From Gordonia mangrovi (lineage in GTDB: Bacteria; Actinomycetota; Actinomycetes; Mycobacteriales; Mycobacteriaceae), in the NCBI RefSeq assembly GCF_024734075.1, contig NZ_CP102850.1, positions 62,001 through 126,000 of the forward strand: a stretch of DNA of 64,000 nucleotides. The letters are read 5' to 3'. The notes under the pieces were generated by a model. That model saw only the letters and a list, made by a program, of their open reading frames with translations, did no database searches and was not told the origin of the DNA. Position 1 is the first letter of the stretch. Each line of letters begins with the position of its first letter. Both the position numbers and the translations under genes were made by a program. Below are positions 27,904-38,178 of this stretch, in pieces.

Positions 27904-27998
27904 GGCCCCAACCTTAAGGGGCCGACCGCGACACACGCTCCGTCATCGCCGTGGTTGCCCTCGACGTGCTCGTCCTCGGCGTGGTTAGAGTTGACGAC

Positions 27999-29525
27999 GT
28001 GAGCAAGAACGAGAGCATCGACCGCGTGCGCGGCCCGGAACTGGCAGTGGCAACCTCCCTCGGCAAGTCAGACGATGCCCTGGTGATCGGCCTCATCAAG
28101 GCCGATGACGGCACGGACGCCGAACCGACCCTGGTCATCGGGGATGGCATCCTCGACGACGCCCAGGCCGAAGCGATCGCCACGGCCGTTCGCCGGCTCG
28201 GGGCCAACGGTTCACACGGTGACATCACCCGATTCCCCGCCCCCGAGGGCGTGCCGGTGGAGGTGGTCGTCGCAGTGGGACTCGGTGACACCGACGACGT
28301 GGACGACGCGGAACGGTTGCGCCAGGCCGCCGGCGTGGTGGTCCGCGAGCTCGACGGCCTCGACCAGGTCGCCACCACCCTCTCGACCGTCGGCCTGCAG
28401 GCCGTCGCCGAGGGACTCTTCCTGGGCGCCTATCGATTCGACACCTTCCGTTCCGACAAGACGCAACCCAAGAAGACGCCGCCGTCGCGGATCACCCTGC
28501 TCGCCGACGACAAGGACAAGGCGACCAAGGCCGACCTCGAACACGCCGCCGCGGTCGCCGACGCCGTGGCGATCGCACGAGACTTCGTCAACACCCCGCC
28601 CAGCCACCTCTACCCCGAGGAATTCGCCGAGCGTGCGCGCCGCCTGGGCAGTGCGGTCGGCCTGAAGGTGGAGGTGCTCGACGACACCGCGCTGGAGAAG
28701 GCCGGCTACGGCGGCATCATCGGCGTGGGCAAGGGCTCGTCGCGGCTGCCGCGGCTGGTCCGTCTCACCCACACCGGCAAGAAGGGCGCCAAGAAGGTGG
28801 CTCTGGTCGGTAAGGGCATCACCTTCGACACCGGCGGCATCTCGATCAAGCCGGCCGCCAACATGGATGCGATGACCTCCGATATGGGTGGCGCCGCCGC
28901 GGTCATCGCCGTGACCATCCTCGCGGCACGACTCGACCTCGACGTGGCGGTCACCGCCACGGTGCCGATGGCCGAGAACATGCCGTCGTCCACCGCCCAG
29001 CGCCCCGGTGACGTCCTCACCCAGTACGGCGGCACCACTGTCGAAGTGCTCAACACCGACGCGGAGGGCCGGCTGATCCTCGCCGACGCCATCGTGCGCG
29101 CATGCGAAGACGACCCCGACTACCTCATCGACACCGCCACTCTCACCGGCGCACAGATGGTGGCCCTCGGCGCCCGGACGCCTGGCGTGATGGGGACCGA
29201 GGCGTTCCGCGATCGCGTCGCCGCACTATCGCAGGAGGTCGGCGAGAACGCCTGGGCGATGCCGCTGCCCACCGAGTTGCGCGCCGATCTCAAATCACGG
29301 GTCGCCGACCTCGCCAACGTCACCAATCACCGCAACGGCGGCATGCTGGCCGCCGCCATCTTCCTCAAGGAATTCGTGCCCGAGTCGGTGGCATGGGCGC
29401 ACATCGACATCGCCGGCCCGGCATTCAACACCGGCGGCCCTTGGGGCTACACCCCCAAGGGCGGCACCGGCGTACCCGTCCGGACCATCGCACGGGTCCT
29501 CGAGGACATCGCGGCCGACGGCTGA
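27999..29525 (+). CDS. pepB: Leucyl aminopeptidase, M17 family
   Basis: A 508-residue cytoplasmic metallo-aminopeptidase. The two-metal site is intact: Lys272, Asp277 and Lys284 in [15 protein letters not shown], and Asp354, Glu356 and Arg358 in NTDAEGR. The N-terminal 160 residues are the divergent regulatory/hexamerisation domain. It removes N-terminal residues in peptide turnover. GTG 27999 was chosen because protein similarity starts there; the ORF extends 16 codons further without a ribosome site. It matches Rv2213. Confidence 0.95.
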   Translation: MSKNESIDRVRGPELAVATSLGKSDDALVIGLIKADDGTDAEPTLVIGDGILDDAQAEAIATAVRRLGANGSHGDITRFPAPEGVPVEVVVAVGLGDTDDVDDAERLRQAAGVVVRELDGLDQVATTLSTVGLQAVAEGLFLGAYRFDTFRSDKTQPKKTPPSRITLLADDKDKATKADLEHAAAVADAVAIARDFVNTPPSHLYPEEFAERARRLGSAVGLKVEVLDDTALEKAGYGGIIGVGKGSSRLPRLVRLTHTGKKGAKKVALVGKGITFDTGGISIKPAANMDAMTSDMGGAAAVIAVTILAARLDLDVAVTATVPMAENMPSSTAQRPGDVLTQYGGTTVEVLNTDAEGRLILADAIVRACEDDPDYLIDTATLTGAQMVALGARTPGVMGTEAFRDRVAALSQEVGENAWAMPLPTELRADLKSRVADLANVTNHRNGGMLAAAIFLKEFVPESVAWAHIDIAGPAFNTGGPWGYTPKGGTGVPVRTIARVLEDIAADG

Positions 29526-29691
29526 GCGGCGCGGACACAAGTCCGGCCACACCGCATCAGAGTGACGCTATTTGGGTAGGGTGATCGGGGACGGTCGGCT
29601 CACCCGCCTCAGCCCGTCTCGGTGCACCGACGGCGCACACACCGCGGCGCGCAGACCAACGACAACACCTCGAGTTCAGGAGTCAACAACG

Positions 29692-31431
29692 ATGGCCTTC
29701 TCCGTGGAAATGCCCGCCCTGGGTGAAAGCGTCACCGAGGGAACAGTGACCCGGTGGCTGAAGGAGGAGGGCGACACGGTCGAGGCCGACGAACCATTGC
29801 TCGAGGTCTCCACCGACAAGGTCGACACCGAGATCCCTGCGCCTACTTCGGGTGTGCTGACGAAGATCATCGCGCAAGAAGACGATGTGATCGAGGTCGG
29901 CGGGGAACTCGCACTCATCGGCGAGGAAGGTGAAGAGGCCGGCGGCGACGGCTCGTCGGACTCCGCGGGGGGCGACGAACCAACCGATGCCGGCGAACCC
30001 GAGCAGGCCGACGAGACACCGTCCACCGACGCCGAGGCACCGGCCGAGAAGCCGGCGGCCGAGTCGTCCAAGGGTGGCGGATCGGCCGAGGGTACCGACG
30101 TGGTGATGCCCGAGCTCGGCGAATCCGTCACCGAGGGCACCGTCACCAACTGGCTCAAGTCGGTGGGCGACAGCGTGGAGGCCGACGAACCGCTGCTGGA
30201 GGTCTCCACCGACAAGGTCGACACCGAGATCCCGTCGCCGGTGGCGGGCACCCTCCTCGAGATCGTCGCGGCCGAAGACGACGTGATCGAGGTCGGCGGC
30301 AAGCTCGCGGTGATCGGGGACGCGTCGGCCGCGCCGGCACAGAAGTCCGAACCCGAGCCCGAGCCCGAACCCGAACCGGAACCCGCCAAGGCCGAGTCGA
30401 AGCCGGAACCCGAGCCCGAACCCAAGCCGCAGTCGGCGCCCGCGGCCGAGTCGACGGGTGAGCCGGAGACGATGTCGTCGACACCGTATGTCACGCCGCT
30501 GGTCCGAAAGCTGGCCGCGGAGAACGACATCGACCTGAACTCGATCAAGGGCACCGGTGTCGGCGGTCGCATCCGCAAGCAGGATGTGCTCGCCGCGGCC
30601 GAGAAGGCGAAGGCTCCCGAGCCGGCTGCTCCGGCACCGGCCGCGTCCGCACCGTCGGCACCCGCATCGTCGGCGCCGGAGATCAAGCCGGAAATGGCCC
30701 AACTGCGGGGAACGACGCAGAAGATCAACCGCATCCGTCAGATCACCGCCAAGAAGACCCGCGAGTCGCTGCAGACCAGCGCGCAGCTGACCCAGGTGTT
30801 CGAGGTCGACATGACCAAGATCGTGACGCTGCGCAAGCAGGCCAAGGAGTCGTTCAAGGCGTCCGAGGGTGTGAACCTCACGTTCCTGCCGTTCATCGCG
30901 AAGGCGGTCGTCGAGGCGCTCAAGGCGCACCCGAACGTCAACGCGTCGATCGACGAGGACCGCAAGGAGATCACCTACTACGACAAGGTGCATCTCGGTA
31001 TCGCCGTCGACACCGAGCAGGGTCTGCTGTCGCCGGTCATCCACAACGCCGACGACCTGTCGATCGCCGGGTTGGCCCGCGCGATCGCCGACATCGCGGG
31101 CCGCGCCCGCAAGGGTGCCGGCGGACTCAAGCCCGACGAGTTGGCCGGTGGCACCTTCACCATCACCAACATCGGCAGCCAGGGCGCGTTGTTCGACACC
31201 CCGATCCTGGTTCCGCCGCAGGCGGCGATGCTGGGCACCGGCGCCATCGTGAAGCGTCCGGTCGTGATCACCGGCGAGGATGCGTCGGAGTCGATCGCGG
31301 TGCGGTCGATGTCCTACCTGCCGCTGACCTACGATCACCGCCTCATCGACGGCGCCGATGCCGGCCGCTTCCTGACGACCATCAAGAAGCGGCTCGAGCA
31401 GGGTGCATTCGCCGCCGATCTCGGACTCTAG
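29692..31431 (+). CDS. dlaT: Dihydrolipoamide acyltransferase (E2) with two lipoyl domains
   Basis: A 579-residue E2. Two near-identical lipoyl domains span about 2-78 and 136-210, with lipoyl-lysines Lys43 and Lys175 in [11 protein letters not shown] linker rich in Glu-Pro pairs (221-250) leads to a peripheral-subunit-binding domain (266-302), an Ala/Pro linker and the catalytic domain (about 340-579) with His549 and Asp553 in [10 protein letters not shown]. It matches Rv2215, annotated sucB but shown in M. tuberculosis to serve pyruvate dehydrogenase and peroxynitrite reductase. AGGAG lies upstream of ATG 29692. lipB and lipA, which make its cofactor, follow one gene later. Confidence 0.95.
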   Translation: MAFSVEMPALGESVTEGTVTRWLKEEGDTVEADEPLLEVSTDKVDTEIPAPTSGVLTKIIAQEDDVIEVGGELALIGEEGEEAGGDGSSDSAGGDEPTDAGEPEQADETPSTDAEAPAEKPAAESSKGGGSAEGTDVVMPELGESVTEGTVTNWLKSVGDSVEADEPLLEVSTDKVDTEIPSPVAGTLLEIVAAEDDVIEVGGKLAVIGDASAAPAQKSEPEPEPEPEPEPAKAESKPEPEPEPKPQSAPAAESTGEPETMSSTPYVTPLVRKLAAENDIDLNSIKGTGVGGRIRKQDVLAAAEKAKAPEPAAPAPAASAPSAPASSAPEIKPEMAQLRGTTQKINRIRQITAKKTRESLQTSAQLTQVFEVDMTKIVTLRKQAKESFKASEGVNLTFLPFIAKAVVEALKAHPNVNASIDEDRKEITYYDKVHLGIAVDTEQGLLSPVIHNADDLSIAGLARAIADIAGRARKGAGGLKPDELAGGTFTITNIGSQGALFDTPILVPPQAAMLGTGAIVKRPVVITGEDASESIAVRSMSYLPLTYDHRLIDGADAGRFLTTIKKRLEQGAFAADLGL

Positions 31432-31437
31432 GGCGCG

Positions 31438-32322
31438 ATGCGCATTGCCGTCGCCGGCTCCCAGGGCCTGATCGGCACCGCAGTGGTCTCCGCCCTTCGC
31501 GAGGCCGGACACACGGTGGTCCGTCTGGTGCGGCGTGAGGCACTCGACGACGACGAGTTCAGCTGGGACCCCGAGACATTCGGGGTCCCGGCGGAGAGCC
31601 TGGAGGGTGTCGACGCGGTCATCGGCCTCGGCGGCGTCGGCGTCGGCAACCAACGCTGGACCGGTCGGTTCAAGCAGGAACTGCGGGACTCCCGCATCAC
31701 CCCCACCGAGGTGCTCGCCGAGGCGGTGGCCGCGGCCGGCGTGCCGACGTTCCTCAGCGCATCGGCGACCGGGTTCTACGGCAACACCGGCAGTCACGTC
31801 GCCACCGAGTCCGACGCGGCCGGCGAGGGGTTCCTCGCCGGCCTGGTCACCGACTGGGAGCGGGCCGCCACGGCCAATGCCGGTAGCAGTACCCGGGTGG
31901 TGCTCTTGCGCACGGCGCCGGTGCTGGCACGCCGGGGTGGTCTGCTGGGTCGGTTGCGGCCGATCTTCTGGTTCGGCCTCGGCGGGCCGATCGGCAGCGG
32001 TGAGCAGTACTTCTCGTGGATCACCCTGCCCGACGAGGTGCGGGCGATCGCGTTCCTGCTCGAATCGTCGATCAGTGGCCCGGTCAACCTGTGCTCACCG
32101 GGTGCGCTGCCGTTCGGCGAGTTCGCTTCGGCGCTGGGCCGCTCGATGCACCGCCCGACCATCATGAAGGTGCCGGCTTTCGCCGCGAAGGCGGTCGGCG
32201 GAGAGATGGCCGAGGAAATGATTCTGTTCAGTCAGCGCGTTGCACCTGATGTGCTCACCGAACATGGATTCTCGTTCCGCCATCCCGACATCGACACGGC
32301 ACTCGGATACGTCAATGCGTGA
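31438..32322 (+). CDS. TIGR01777 family NAD(P)-binding epimerase-like protein
   Basis: A 294-residue Rossmann-fold protein of the SDR39U1/YfcH family. It has the dinucleotide loop [19 protein letters not shown] (8-26), and the family blocks [14 protein letters not shown] and GFYGN. The reaction is unknown in all relatives. It sits between dlaT (6 bases) and lipB (overlap of 8 bases), the same place as Rv2216, so it is firmly inside the lipoate operon and may have a linked role. Confidence 0.88.
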   Translation: MRIAVAGSQGLIGTAVVSALREAGHTVVRLVRREALDDDEFSWDPETFGVPAESLEGVDAVIGLGGVGVGNQRWTGRFKQELRDSRITPTEVLAEAVAAAGVPTFLSASATGFYGNTGSHVATESDAAGEGFLAGLVTDWERAATANAGSSTRVVLLRTAPVLARRGGLLGRLRPIFWFGLGGPIGSGEQYFSWITLPDEVRAIAFLLESSISGPVNLCSPGALPFGEFASALGRSMHRPTIMKVPAFAAKAVGGEMAEEMILFSQRVAPDVLTEHGFSFRHPDIDTALGYVNA

Positions 32323-33022
32323 GGGGTCGATCCGCGCCTCGCAGGAGCCGATCGAGGTACGTCGCCTCGACGGCCCGGTCGACTATCGGGCGGCCTACGA
32401 CATGCAGCACCGGTTGGCGGGCGACCGCGCAGACGGCGTGCTCGATCACGACGTTCTGCTGCTGCTCGAACACGCCGCCATCTACACCGCGGGCAAACGG
32501 ACCGAGGCCTCCGACCGGCCCACCGACGGTTCGCCGGTCATCGACGTCGATCGCGGTGGGCGCATCACCTGGCACGGACCCGGACAACTGGTCGGCTACC
32601 CGATCATCAAACTCGCCGAACCACTCGACGTCGTCGAGTACGTCCGTCGCCTGGAGGAAGCACTGATCGCTGTCTGCACAGATCTCGGCGTCGCGACGAC
32701 CCGCGTCAAGGGGCGGTCGGGCGTGTGGGTGGTCGATCAGAATGGTGAACGCAAACTCGGCCAGATCGGTATCCGGGTCGCCCGCGGCGTCGCGCTGCAC
32801 GGCTTCGCACTCAACATCGACCCCGACATGTCCGCCTTCGAGGCGATCGTTCCGTGTGGCATCGCCGACGCGGGCGTCACCTCGCTGGCCCGCGAACTCG
32901 GTACCGCGACTGCCGTCGACGACCTCGTCGACCCCGTCGCCGCAGCCCTCGCCCATGCCCTCGACCACGACCATCGCGCACCGGATGCCCTGAGCACCTC
33001 GGGCGTAGCATCGGAGCAGTGA
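32315..33022 (+). CDS. lipB: Octanoyl-[ACP]:protein N-octanoyltransferase
   Basis: A 235-residue enzyme that moves octanoate from acyl carrier protein to lipoyl domains. The catalytic pair Lys147 (RKLGQIG) and Cys181 (PCGI) is present, with [12 protein letters not shown] at 80-91. The ATG at 32315 overlaps the previous gene by eight bases. Its TGA overlaps the GTG of lipA, so the two enzymes of lipoate synthesis are translated together. Confidence 0.96.
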   Translation: MREGSIRASQEPIEVRRLDGPVDYRAAYDMQHRLAGDRADGVLDHDVLLLLEHAAIYTAGKRTEASDRPTDGSPVIDVDRGGRITWHGPGQLVGYPIIKLAEPLDVVEYVRRLEEALIAVCTDLGVATTRVKGRSGVWVVDQNGERKLGQIGIRVARGVALHGFALNIDPDMSAFEAIVPCGIADAGVTSLARELGTATAVDDLVDPVAAALAHALDHDHRAPDALSTSGVASEQ

Positions 33023-34077
33023 CTGTGTCCTCTTCCCCCGACCACACGCCTGCCGCCGGCGCCGCGGCCACCCCCGAACCGGCCGGCCGCAAACTCCTGC
33101 GTCTCGAGGTCCGCAACGCACAGACCCCGATCGAGCGCAAGCCGAACTGGATCAAGACCCGCGCCACCATGGGCCCCGAGTACACCGAACTCAAGGGACT
33201 GGTGAAACGCGAAGGCCTGCACACCGTCTGCGAAGAAGCCGGCTGCCCCAACATCTACGAATGCTGGGAAGATCGTGAGGCCACGTTTTTAATCGGCGGC
33301 GAACAGTGCACCCGACGCTGCGACTTCTGCCAGATCGACACCGGCAAGCCGGCCGAACTCGACCGCGACGAACCCCGGCGCGTCGCCGAGAGCGTCCAGG
33401 CCATGGGCCTGCGCTATTCCACCATCACCGGCGTGGCCCGCGACGATCTGCCCGACGAGGGCGCCTGGCTCTACGCCGAGACGGTCCGCGCCATCCACCG
33501 TCTGAACCCGGGTACCGGGGTGGAGAACCTGATCCCCGACTTCCACGCCAAGCCCGACCTGCTGGCCGAGGTGTTCGAGGCCCGGCCGGAGGTCCTCGCG
33601 CACAACCTGGAGACGGTTCCGCGCATCTTCAAGCGCATTCGCCCGGCCTTCCGCTATGAGCGCTCACTCGACGTGCTGACGCAGGCCCGCGATTTCGGCC
33701 TGGTCACCAAGTCCAACCTGATCCTCGGGATGGGTGAGACCCCCGAAGAGGTCCAGTCGGCCATCGTCGATCTGCACGAGGCGGGCTGCGACATCCTCAC
33801 CATCACCCAGTACCTGCGTCCGTCACCGCGGCACCACCCCGTGGAGCGGTGGGTGAAGCCCGAGGAATTCGTCGACCACTCCGAGTTCGCCACCGAACTC
33901 GGGTTCGCCGGTGTGATGGCCGGCCCGCTGGTCCGGTCGTCGTACCGCGCGGGGCGCCTTTACGCGCAGGCCATGGCGCATCGCGGCCGCGAACTCTCCC
34001 CGGCGCTGGCACATCTCGCCGACGAGGGGTCGGCAGCCCAGGAAGCCTCCAGCCTCCTGTCGCGCCTCGCTCGCTGA
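33019..34077 (+). CDS. lipA: Lipoyl synthase, radical SAM
   Basis: A 352-residue radical SAM enzyme that inserts two sulfurs into protein-bound octanoate. The auxiliary cluster cysteines are Cys71, Cys76 and Cys82, and the SAM cluster cysteines are Cys97, Cys101 and Cys104 (CTRRCDFC). The RSSYRAG motif near the C-terminus provides the serine ligand. The GTG start overlaps the lipB stop. Its products are used by DlaT and the glycine cleavage H protein. Confidence 0.97.
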   Translation: MTVSSSPDHTPAAGAAATPEPAGRKLLRLEVRNAQTPIERKPNWIKTRATMGPEYTELKGLVKREGLHTVCEEAGCPNIYECWEDREATFLIGGEQCTRRCDFCQIDTGKPAELDRDEPRRVAESVQAMGLRYSTITGVARDDLPDEGAWLYAETVRAIHRLNPGTGVENLIPDFHAKPDLLAEVFEARPEVLAHNLETVPRIFKRIRPAFRYERSLDVLTQARDFGLVTKSNLILGMGETPEEVQSAIVDLHEAGCDILTITQYLRPSPRHHPVERWVKPEEFVDHSEFATELGFAGVMAGPLVRSSYRAGRLYAQAMAHRGRELSPALAHLADEGSAAQEASSLLSRLAR

Positions 34078-34203
34078 CGACCCGCCGCGTGTCGCTCGTC
34101 CCCAGGTGTCGGCATCTCCCGCGCGGGCTTTCGAAGGACGAACGCAGCGTGTACGGAGCAACCCTCGCGAGGGGCGGTAGCGGGGCGCCGTAAACTGGGC
34201 ACC

Positions 34204-34944
34204 ATGGCAAAGGCGCAAGACAAAGAGGCGAAAGCCGCGGCGAAGAAGGCGCGGAAGCAGGGGTCCAAGGAACGACGCCAGCAACTGTGGCAGGCCTTCC
34301 AGATGCAGCGGAAGGAAGACAAACGCCTCATCCCGTACATGGTCGGCCTGTTCGTCCTGATCGTCGCCGTCTTCGTCGTTCTGGGGCTGCTGTTCGGGTC
34401 GGTGTGGCTGCTGTTGCCGCTGGGTGTCGTCCTGGGCCTGCTCGCCGCGTTCATCTTGTTCGGCCGTCGTGTCCAACGCACCGTCTACAGCAGAGCCGAA
34501 GGCCAGCCGGGCGCCGCCGGATGGGCGCTGGGCAACATGCGCGGCCAGTGGCGGGTGAAGCAGGCCGTCTCGGGCAACGCGCATCTCGATGCCGTGCACC
34601 GGGTCATCGGCAAGCCCGGTGTCATCCTGGTCGGCGAGGGTTCGGCGAGCCGGGTCAAGCCGCTCCTCGCCCAGGAGAAGAAGAAGGCGGCCCGCGTCGT
34701 CGGCGACACCCCCATCTACGAGATCGTGGTCGGCAACGACGACGGCCAGATCCCCCTGAACAAGCTCGAACGCCACATCAACAAGCTGCCGAAGAACATC
34801 AACGCCAAGCGGATGGAAACGCTGGAGGGACGCCTGTCGGCCCTCGGCGGGCGCAACCCGCAGGGCCCGGGTATGCCCAAAGGCCCGATCCCGGGCAACG
34901 CGAAGGTGCGCGGCATGCAGCGCACGGCTCGACGCAAGAGCTGA
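34204..34944 (+). CDS. DUF4191 membrane protein
   Basis: A 246-residue protein matching Rv2219. The N-terminus is strongly basic, followed by a pair of membrane helices (about 44-90) and a C-terminal soluble domain with VILVGEGSASRVKPLLAQEK (near 140-159). The C-terminal tail is again basic. ATG 34204 fits the family start MAKAQDKEAK. The function is unknown. It is separated from lipA by 126 bases, with no terminator that I could recognise, and converges on the RDD gene. Confidence 0.88.
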   Translation: MAKAQDKEAKAAAKKARKQGSKERRQQLWQAFQMQRKEDKRLIPYMVGLFVLIVAVFVVLGLLFGSVWLLLPLGVVLGLLAAFILFGRRVQRTVYSRAEGQPGAAGWALGNMRGQWRVKQAVSGNAHLDAVHRVIGKPGVILVGEGSASRVKPLLAQEKKKAARVVGDTPIYEIVVGNDDGQIPLNKLERHINKLPKNINAKRMETLEGRLSALGGRNPQGPGMPKGPIPGNAKVRGMQRTARRKS

Positions 34945-34957
34945 GCCGGCAACGACG

Positions 34958-35455
34958 TCAGCGGGAGCGGACCAGCGCCGTTCCGGTGGCGCGATCGTGG
35001 AGTGCGCGTCCGTTGTAGTCGTTGATCAGGGCAGGGACCAGGAACACGATCAGCACCTGCCGGCCGAGTGCGCGCAGGATGCCGACCGCCGCGATCGGCA
35101 CCTCGCCGGTCACCTCGGCCTCGGTGCGGTCGGGCCCGAGATCCACTCGTGCCACCCGAACGCCGACGGCGAACTGCCCCGGCGTGAAGCCGAACAGCGT
35201 CACGGCCACCACGCCCAGCACAAACCACACCGCGAGCACCGTGGTACCCAGATTCGGCGAGTCGAACGAGACGAACAACAGCGACACGCCCCCCGCCATC
35301 ACCCAGTCGACCAGTAGCCCGAGCGTGCGCAGCCAACCGCCGGCCAGCGACCCGGGCCCCGACTCCGGCAGCCCCAGGTCCTGCCCGCGGTACTCACCGC
35401 CGCCGCCCGGACCGATCTGCGGCCCGGACAGCCACGATCCGGTCGCGCGGCCCAT
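34958..35455 (-). CDS. RDD family membrane protein
   Basis: A 165-residue protein with three or four hydrophobic segments and the RDD-family pattern (LRTLGLLVDWVM, then GFTPGQFAVGVRV). ATG 35455 gives MGRATGSWLSGPQIGPGG, the start seen in Rv2219A-like proteins. The substrate is unknown; RDD proteins are proposed to be small transporters. It is divergent from glnA1. A 19-codon ORF directly upstream overlaps its ATG by one base. Confidence 0.85.
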   Translation of the reverse strand: MGRATGSWLSGPQIGPGGGGEYRGQDLGLPESGPGSLAGGWLRTLGLLVDWVMAGGVSLLFVSFDSPNLGTTVLAVWFVLGVVAVTLFGFTPGQFAVGVRVARVDLGPDRTEAEVTGEVPIAAVGILRALGRQVLIVFLVPALINDYNGRALHDRATGTALVRSR

Positions 35456-35514
35456 CAGAACCGCTCGCCCGTACGTGGCGTGGGCAACTGGTCGAACGGG
35501 CTCGGTACTCTCAT
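35455..35514 (-). CDS. Possible 19-codon leader ORF upstream of the RDD gene
   Basis: An ATG at 35514, preceded by GGGG at a reasonable distance, opens a 19-residue ORF, MRVPSPFDQLPTPRTGERF, whose TGA shares its A with the ATG of the RDD gene (TGATG). Such an arrangement permits translational coupling. The peptide has no known relatives that I recognise, and the ORF could be chance. Confidence 0.35.
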   Translation of the reverse strand: MRVPSPFDQLPTPRTGERF

Positions 35515-35657
35515 GATCCCCATCGTAATCGGCGCCGATGTGTGGGCCGTCCACGGCGGCGGCCCGGCAGCGATTCCGACACTTCCGTGGTGCGACGAGG
35601 ACGGGCATGGCATCGTTGCGATGCGGGACACCCGCGTTGTTCAGACATCAAGGGCGT

Positions 35658-35695
35658 GTAACACAGGAGAAACATGCCCTTGACGCCGAGGCAAC
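35658..35695 (+). promoter_or_regulatory. GlnR binding site upstream of glnA1
   Basis: Four half-sites occur with exact six-base spacing: GTAAC (35658), GAAAC (35669), TTGAC (35680) and GCAAC (35691). This fits the actinobacterial GlnR pattern gTnAC-n6-GaAAc-n6-GtnAC-n6-GaAAc. The site is about 110 bases before the glnA1 start, where a nitrogen-responsive promoter is expected. GlnR is the OmpR-type regulator of nitrogen assimilation in Streptomyces and mycobacteria; its gene is not in this window. Confidence 0.8.
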
Positions 35696-35804
35696 CTCGC
35701 GTCCATACGGTTCCAGCTGAGATCCGGCGCTGCATCTCGTGGTGCGGCGGATTGAGTCGGGCCAGGTCGCTGGCCACCCGAACAAGTTAAGGAGTCACCG
35801 CACG

Positions 35805-37238
35805 GTGTACAGCAGCAAAGAAGAACTTCTCGAGGGCATCAAGAAAGAGGGCGTCGAGTACGTCGACATCCGCTTCTGCGACCTGCCCGGTGTGATGCAG
35901 CACTTCTCGATTCCGGCTTCGGCGTTCAACGAGGACGTGTTCGAGGACGGCCTCGCCTTCGATGGCTCGTCGGTTCGCGGCTTCCAGTCGATCGACGAGT
36001 CGGACATGATGCTGCTGCCCGACCCGGCCACCGCGCGGATCGATCCGTTCCGCAAGGCCAAGACGATGAACATCAGCTTCTTCGTCCACGACCCGTTCAC
36101 CCGTGAGGCCTACAGCCGCGACCCCCGTAACGTGGCCCGCAAGGCCGAGGACTACCTGGCCTCCACCGGCATCGCCGACACCTGCTTCTTCGGTGCCGAG
36201 GCCGAGTTCTACATCTTCGACGGCGTCTCCTTCGGCTCGGAGATGAACGGCACCTTCTACGAGGTCGAGTCGGAATCGGGTTGGTGGAACACCGCCTCGC
36301 CGACCGACCCCGACGGCAGCCCGAACCTCGGCTACAAGGTCCGCCCGAAGGGTGGCTACTTCCCGGTGGCCCCCTACGACCACTACGTGGATCTGCGCGA
36401 CGAGATGTCGACCAACCTGCAGAACGCCGGTTTCGAGCTCGAGCGCGGCCACCACGAGGTGGGCACCGGCGGACAGGCCGAGATCAACTACAAGTTCAAC
36501 ACCCTGCTGCACGCGGCCGACGATGTGCTGCTGTTCAAGTACATCATCAAGAACACCGCATACGCGAACGGCAAGACCGTGACGTTCATGCCGAAGCCGC
36601 TGTTCGGCGACAACGGCTCGGGTATGCACGCCCACCAGTCGCTGTGGAAGGACGGCAAGCCGCTGTTCCACGATGAGGCCGGCTACGCGGGCCTGTCGGA
36701 TCTGGCGCGCTACTACATCGGCGGCATCTTGCACCATGCGCCGTCGCTGCTGGCGTTCACCAACCCCACGGTGAACTCCTACAAGCGCCTGGTCCCCGGT
36801 TACGAGGCACCGATCAACCTGGTCTACAGCCAGCGCAACCGCAGCGCCTGTGTGCGCATCCCGATCACCGGCAACAACCCGAAGGCCAAGCGCCTGGAGT
36901 TCCGTTGCCCGGACAGCTCGGGTAACCCGTACCTGGCCTTCGCAGCGATGATGATGGCCGGTCTCGACGGCATCAAGAACAAGATCGAGCCGCACGAGCC
37001 GGTGGACAAGGACCTCTACGAGCTCCCGCCGGAGGAGGCCAAGAGCATCCCCCAGGCCCCCACCTCGCTGTCCGCGGTCATCGACAAGCTCGAAGAGGAT
37101 CACGAATACCTCACCGCCGGTGGTGTGTTCACCGAGGATCTGATCGAGACCTGGATCGCGCTCAAGCGTGAGAACGAGATCGAGCCGGTGCAGATCCGTC
37201 CGCACCCGTACGAGTTCTCGCTCTACTACGACTGCTGA
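35805..37238 (+). CDS. glnA1: Glutamine synthetase I
   Basis: A 477-residue class I-beta glutamine synthetase. The active-site blocks FDGSSVRGF (52-60), [11 protein letters not shown] and the ATP-site [10 protein letters not shown] are intact. Tyr405 in [10 protein letters not shown] is the adenylylation site controlled by GlnE, whose gene is 2 kb away. GTG 35805 was chosen because AGGAG lies ten bases upstream and it gives the family length; an ORF start at 35739 has no support. It condenses glutamate and ammonia to glutamine in the cytoplasm, and some mycobacteria also release it. The GlnR box upstream predicts nitrogen control at transcription. Confidence 0.97.
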   Translation: MYSSKEELLEGIKKEGVEYVDIRFCDLPGVMQHFSIPASAFNEDVFEDGLAFDGSSVRGFQSIDESDMMLLPDPATARIDPFRKAKTMNISFFVHDPFTREAYSRDPRNVARKAEDYLASTGIADTCFFGAEAEFYIFDGVSFGSEMNGTFYEVESESGWWNTASPTDPDGSPNLGYKVRPKGGYFPVAPYDHYVDLRDEMSTNLQNAGFELERGHHEVGTGGQAEINYKFNTLLHAADDVLLFKYIIKNTAYANGKTVTFMPKPLFGDNGSGMHAHQSLWKDGKPLFHDEAGYAGLSDLARYYIGGILHHAPSLLAFTNPTVNSYKRLVPGYEAPINLVYSQRNRSACVRIPITGNNPKAKRLEFRCPDSSGNPYLAFAAMMMAGLDGIKNKIEPHEPVDKDLYELPPEEAKSIPQAPTSLSAVIDKLEEDHEYLTAGGVFTEDLIETWIALKRENEIEPVQIRPHPYEFSLYYDC

Positions 37239-37268
37239 GCCCAGGGCCACCGAGCACTGCGCCTGAAC

Positions 37269-37306
37269 GCGAAGGGCGGCCGGGATACGTCCCGGCCGCC
37301 CTTCGC
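37269..37306 (+). terminator. Hairpin terminator after glnA1
   Basis: Perfect 17-base arms (37269-37285 and 37290-37306) enclose a TACG loop, starting 30 bases after the glnA1 stop. The next sequence has only a few Ts. Confidence 0.85.
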
Positions 37307-37333
37307 CGTCCTCAACACTGCCCGCCGTAGTGA

Positions 37334-37362
37334 TTGACGTCACGTTAAGGCCTTAGTACCCT
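37334..37362 (+). promoter_or_regulatory. Possible promoter for the small ORF at 37397
   Basis: TTGACG (37334-37339) and TACCCT (37357-37362) are spaced by 17 bases and end 34 bases before the ATG at 37397. The -35 is good and the -10 is weak, as is common in Actinobacteria. Confidence 0.35.
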
Positions 37363-37396
37363 GCCGTTTCACCGCAATTCGATTTATGTTGAGCAC

Positions 37397-37585
37397 ATGA
37401 GCCGCACGAGATTCGTCGAAGACCTCACCCCGGGCGACCGCATCAGCGTCAACGGGATCCGAGCCGTCGTACGCACCCCCGCCACCCGAACCGACACCGA
37501 CCAGCTCCTGCTGGAGCTCGTCAACAGCTCGGACGACCGCAGCGAGATCCTCCTCGACGCGGACGTTCAAGTCGAAATCTTGTAG
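37397..37585 (+). CDS. Small protein of unknown function downstream of glnA1
   Basis: A 62-residue protein, MSRTRFVEDLTPGDRISVNG onward, predicted to be mostly beta strand, like a small barrel: alternating hydrophobic residues in RISVNGIRAVV, LLLELVN and VQVEIL. There is no signal peptide or membrane segment. The preceding promoter-like sequence and the regular codon use support it as real, but no ribosome site is evident and no family is recognised. A role in nitrogen control is not implied by anything other than position. Confidence 0.55.
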   Translation: MSRTRFVEDLTPGDRISVNGIRAVVRTPATRTDTDQLLLELVNSSDDRSEILLDADVQVEIL

Positions 37586-37643
37586 TCATCCAAAATCAGT
37601 GTCCCTGTGACCCTGCACGACTATTGTTCGGGCAGGAGGTTTC

Positions 37644-37943
37644 ATGGACATCGGAAGTCTGATCGCAGCACTGCTACTCGGATTCGTCTGCGGTGCCATC
37701 GCCCGTGCGCTGGTGCCCAACGACGCGTTCAAGGCGATGAGCGGGTGGAAGTCATGGGCGGCCTCAACCGTCCTCGGTCTGCTCGGCGCCCTGCTGGGCT
37801 ACTGGGTCTTCACCGGACTCCTCGGCATCGGCGACGAGGACAAGTTCGACTGGGGCGGAATCATCGGCGCCCTGATCGGCTCGATCATCGTTGTCGCCGT
37901 TGGGTCGGCGATCATCAAGCGCACCGGCGCCGGTCGCGTCTGA
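37644..37943 (+). CDS. GlsB/YeaQ/YmgE family small membrane protein
   Basis: A 99-residue protein with three hydrophobic segments and the family pattern GFVCGAIARALVPN near the N-terminus, then WAASTVLGLLGALLGYW and a C-terminal glycine-rich helix. AGGAGG lies six bases before ATG 37644. Members are often stress-induced (transglycosylase-associated protein family), but the molecular job is not known. A short imperfect hairpin (37945-37978) follows and may end the transcript. Confidence 0.88.
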   Translation: MDIGSLIAALLLGFVCGAIARALVPNDAFKAMSGWKSWAASTVLGLLGALLGYWVFTGLLGIGDEDKFDWGGIIGALIGSIIVVAVGSAIIKRTGAGRV

Positions 37944-37944
37944 C

Positions 37945-37978
37945 GACACAACCGTTCTGACAACGGATTCGACGTGTC
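37945..37978 (+). terminator. Weak hairpin after the GlsB-like gene
   Basis: Outer arms GACAC/GTGTC and inner arms CCGTT/AACGG form a short two-part stem starting two bases after the stop. It has no U-tract, so its strength is doubtful. Confidence 0.4.
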
Positions 37979-38006
37979 GGCCATAGATGATGCACGTCAT
38001 GACAGC

Positions 38007-38167
38007 AGTGTCATGCGTCGGAAATTCGTTGATGATTTCGACGCCCAGGCGGCGCCTCGCATCGTTGGCGTCGTCGCAGGTACATCCAGTACCTGCTGCT
38101 CCGCCGCCTCGCGATGCATCCACCTGGATCGCCGAACTCATGAAACGAATTTCCCACGCATGACACT
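38007..38167. repeat. 161-bp element with long imperfect terminal inverted repeats
   Basis: The 24-base ends 38007-38030 and 38144-38167 are reverse complements with one mismatch (AGTGTCATGCGT...GGAAATTCGTT). Pairing continues inward with a one-base bulge (ATGATTTCGACG against ATGAGTTCGGCG) for roughly 20 more bases. The element ends 11 bases before the holin-like gene. No matching target-site duplication is visible on its flanks. It could be a decayed miniature inverted-repeat element or a long RNA hairpin in the leader of the next gene. Confidence 0.85.
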
Positions 38168-38178
38168 AGGATGACCTC

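Noticed and set aside
27904..27998. Glycine riboswitch upstream of gcvT
   Set aside because: The divergent gap to pepB is under 100 bases and shows none of the conserved tandem aptamer blocks.
29683..31797. A 704-codon ORF on the minus strand
   Set aside because: It is the antisense shadow of dlaT and the next gene; the composition is the usual result of high GC at third codon positions.
37974..38174. Small ORF of 66 codons on the plus strand
   Set aside because: It is made up almost entirely of the inverted-repeat element and has no ribosome site.
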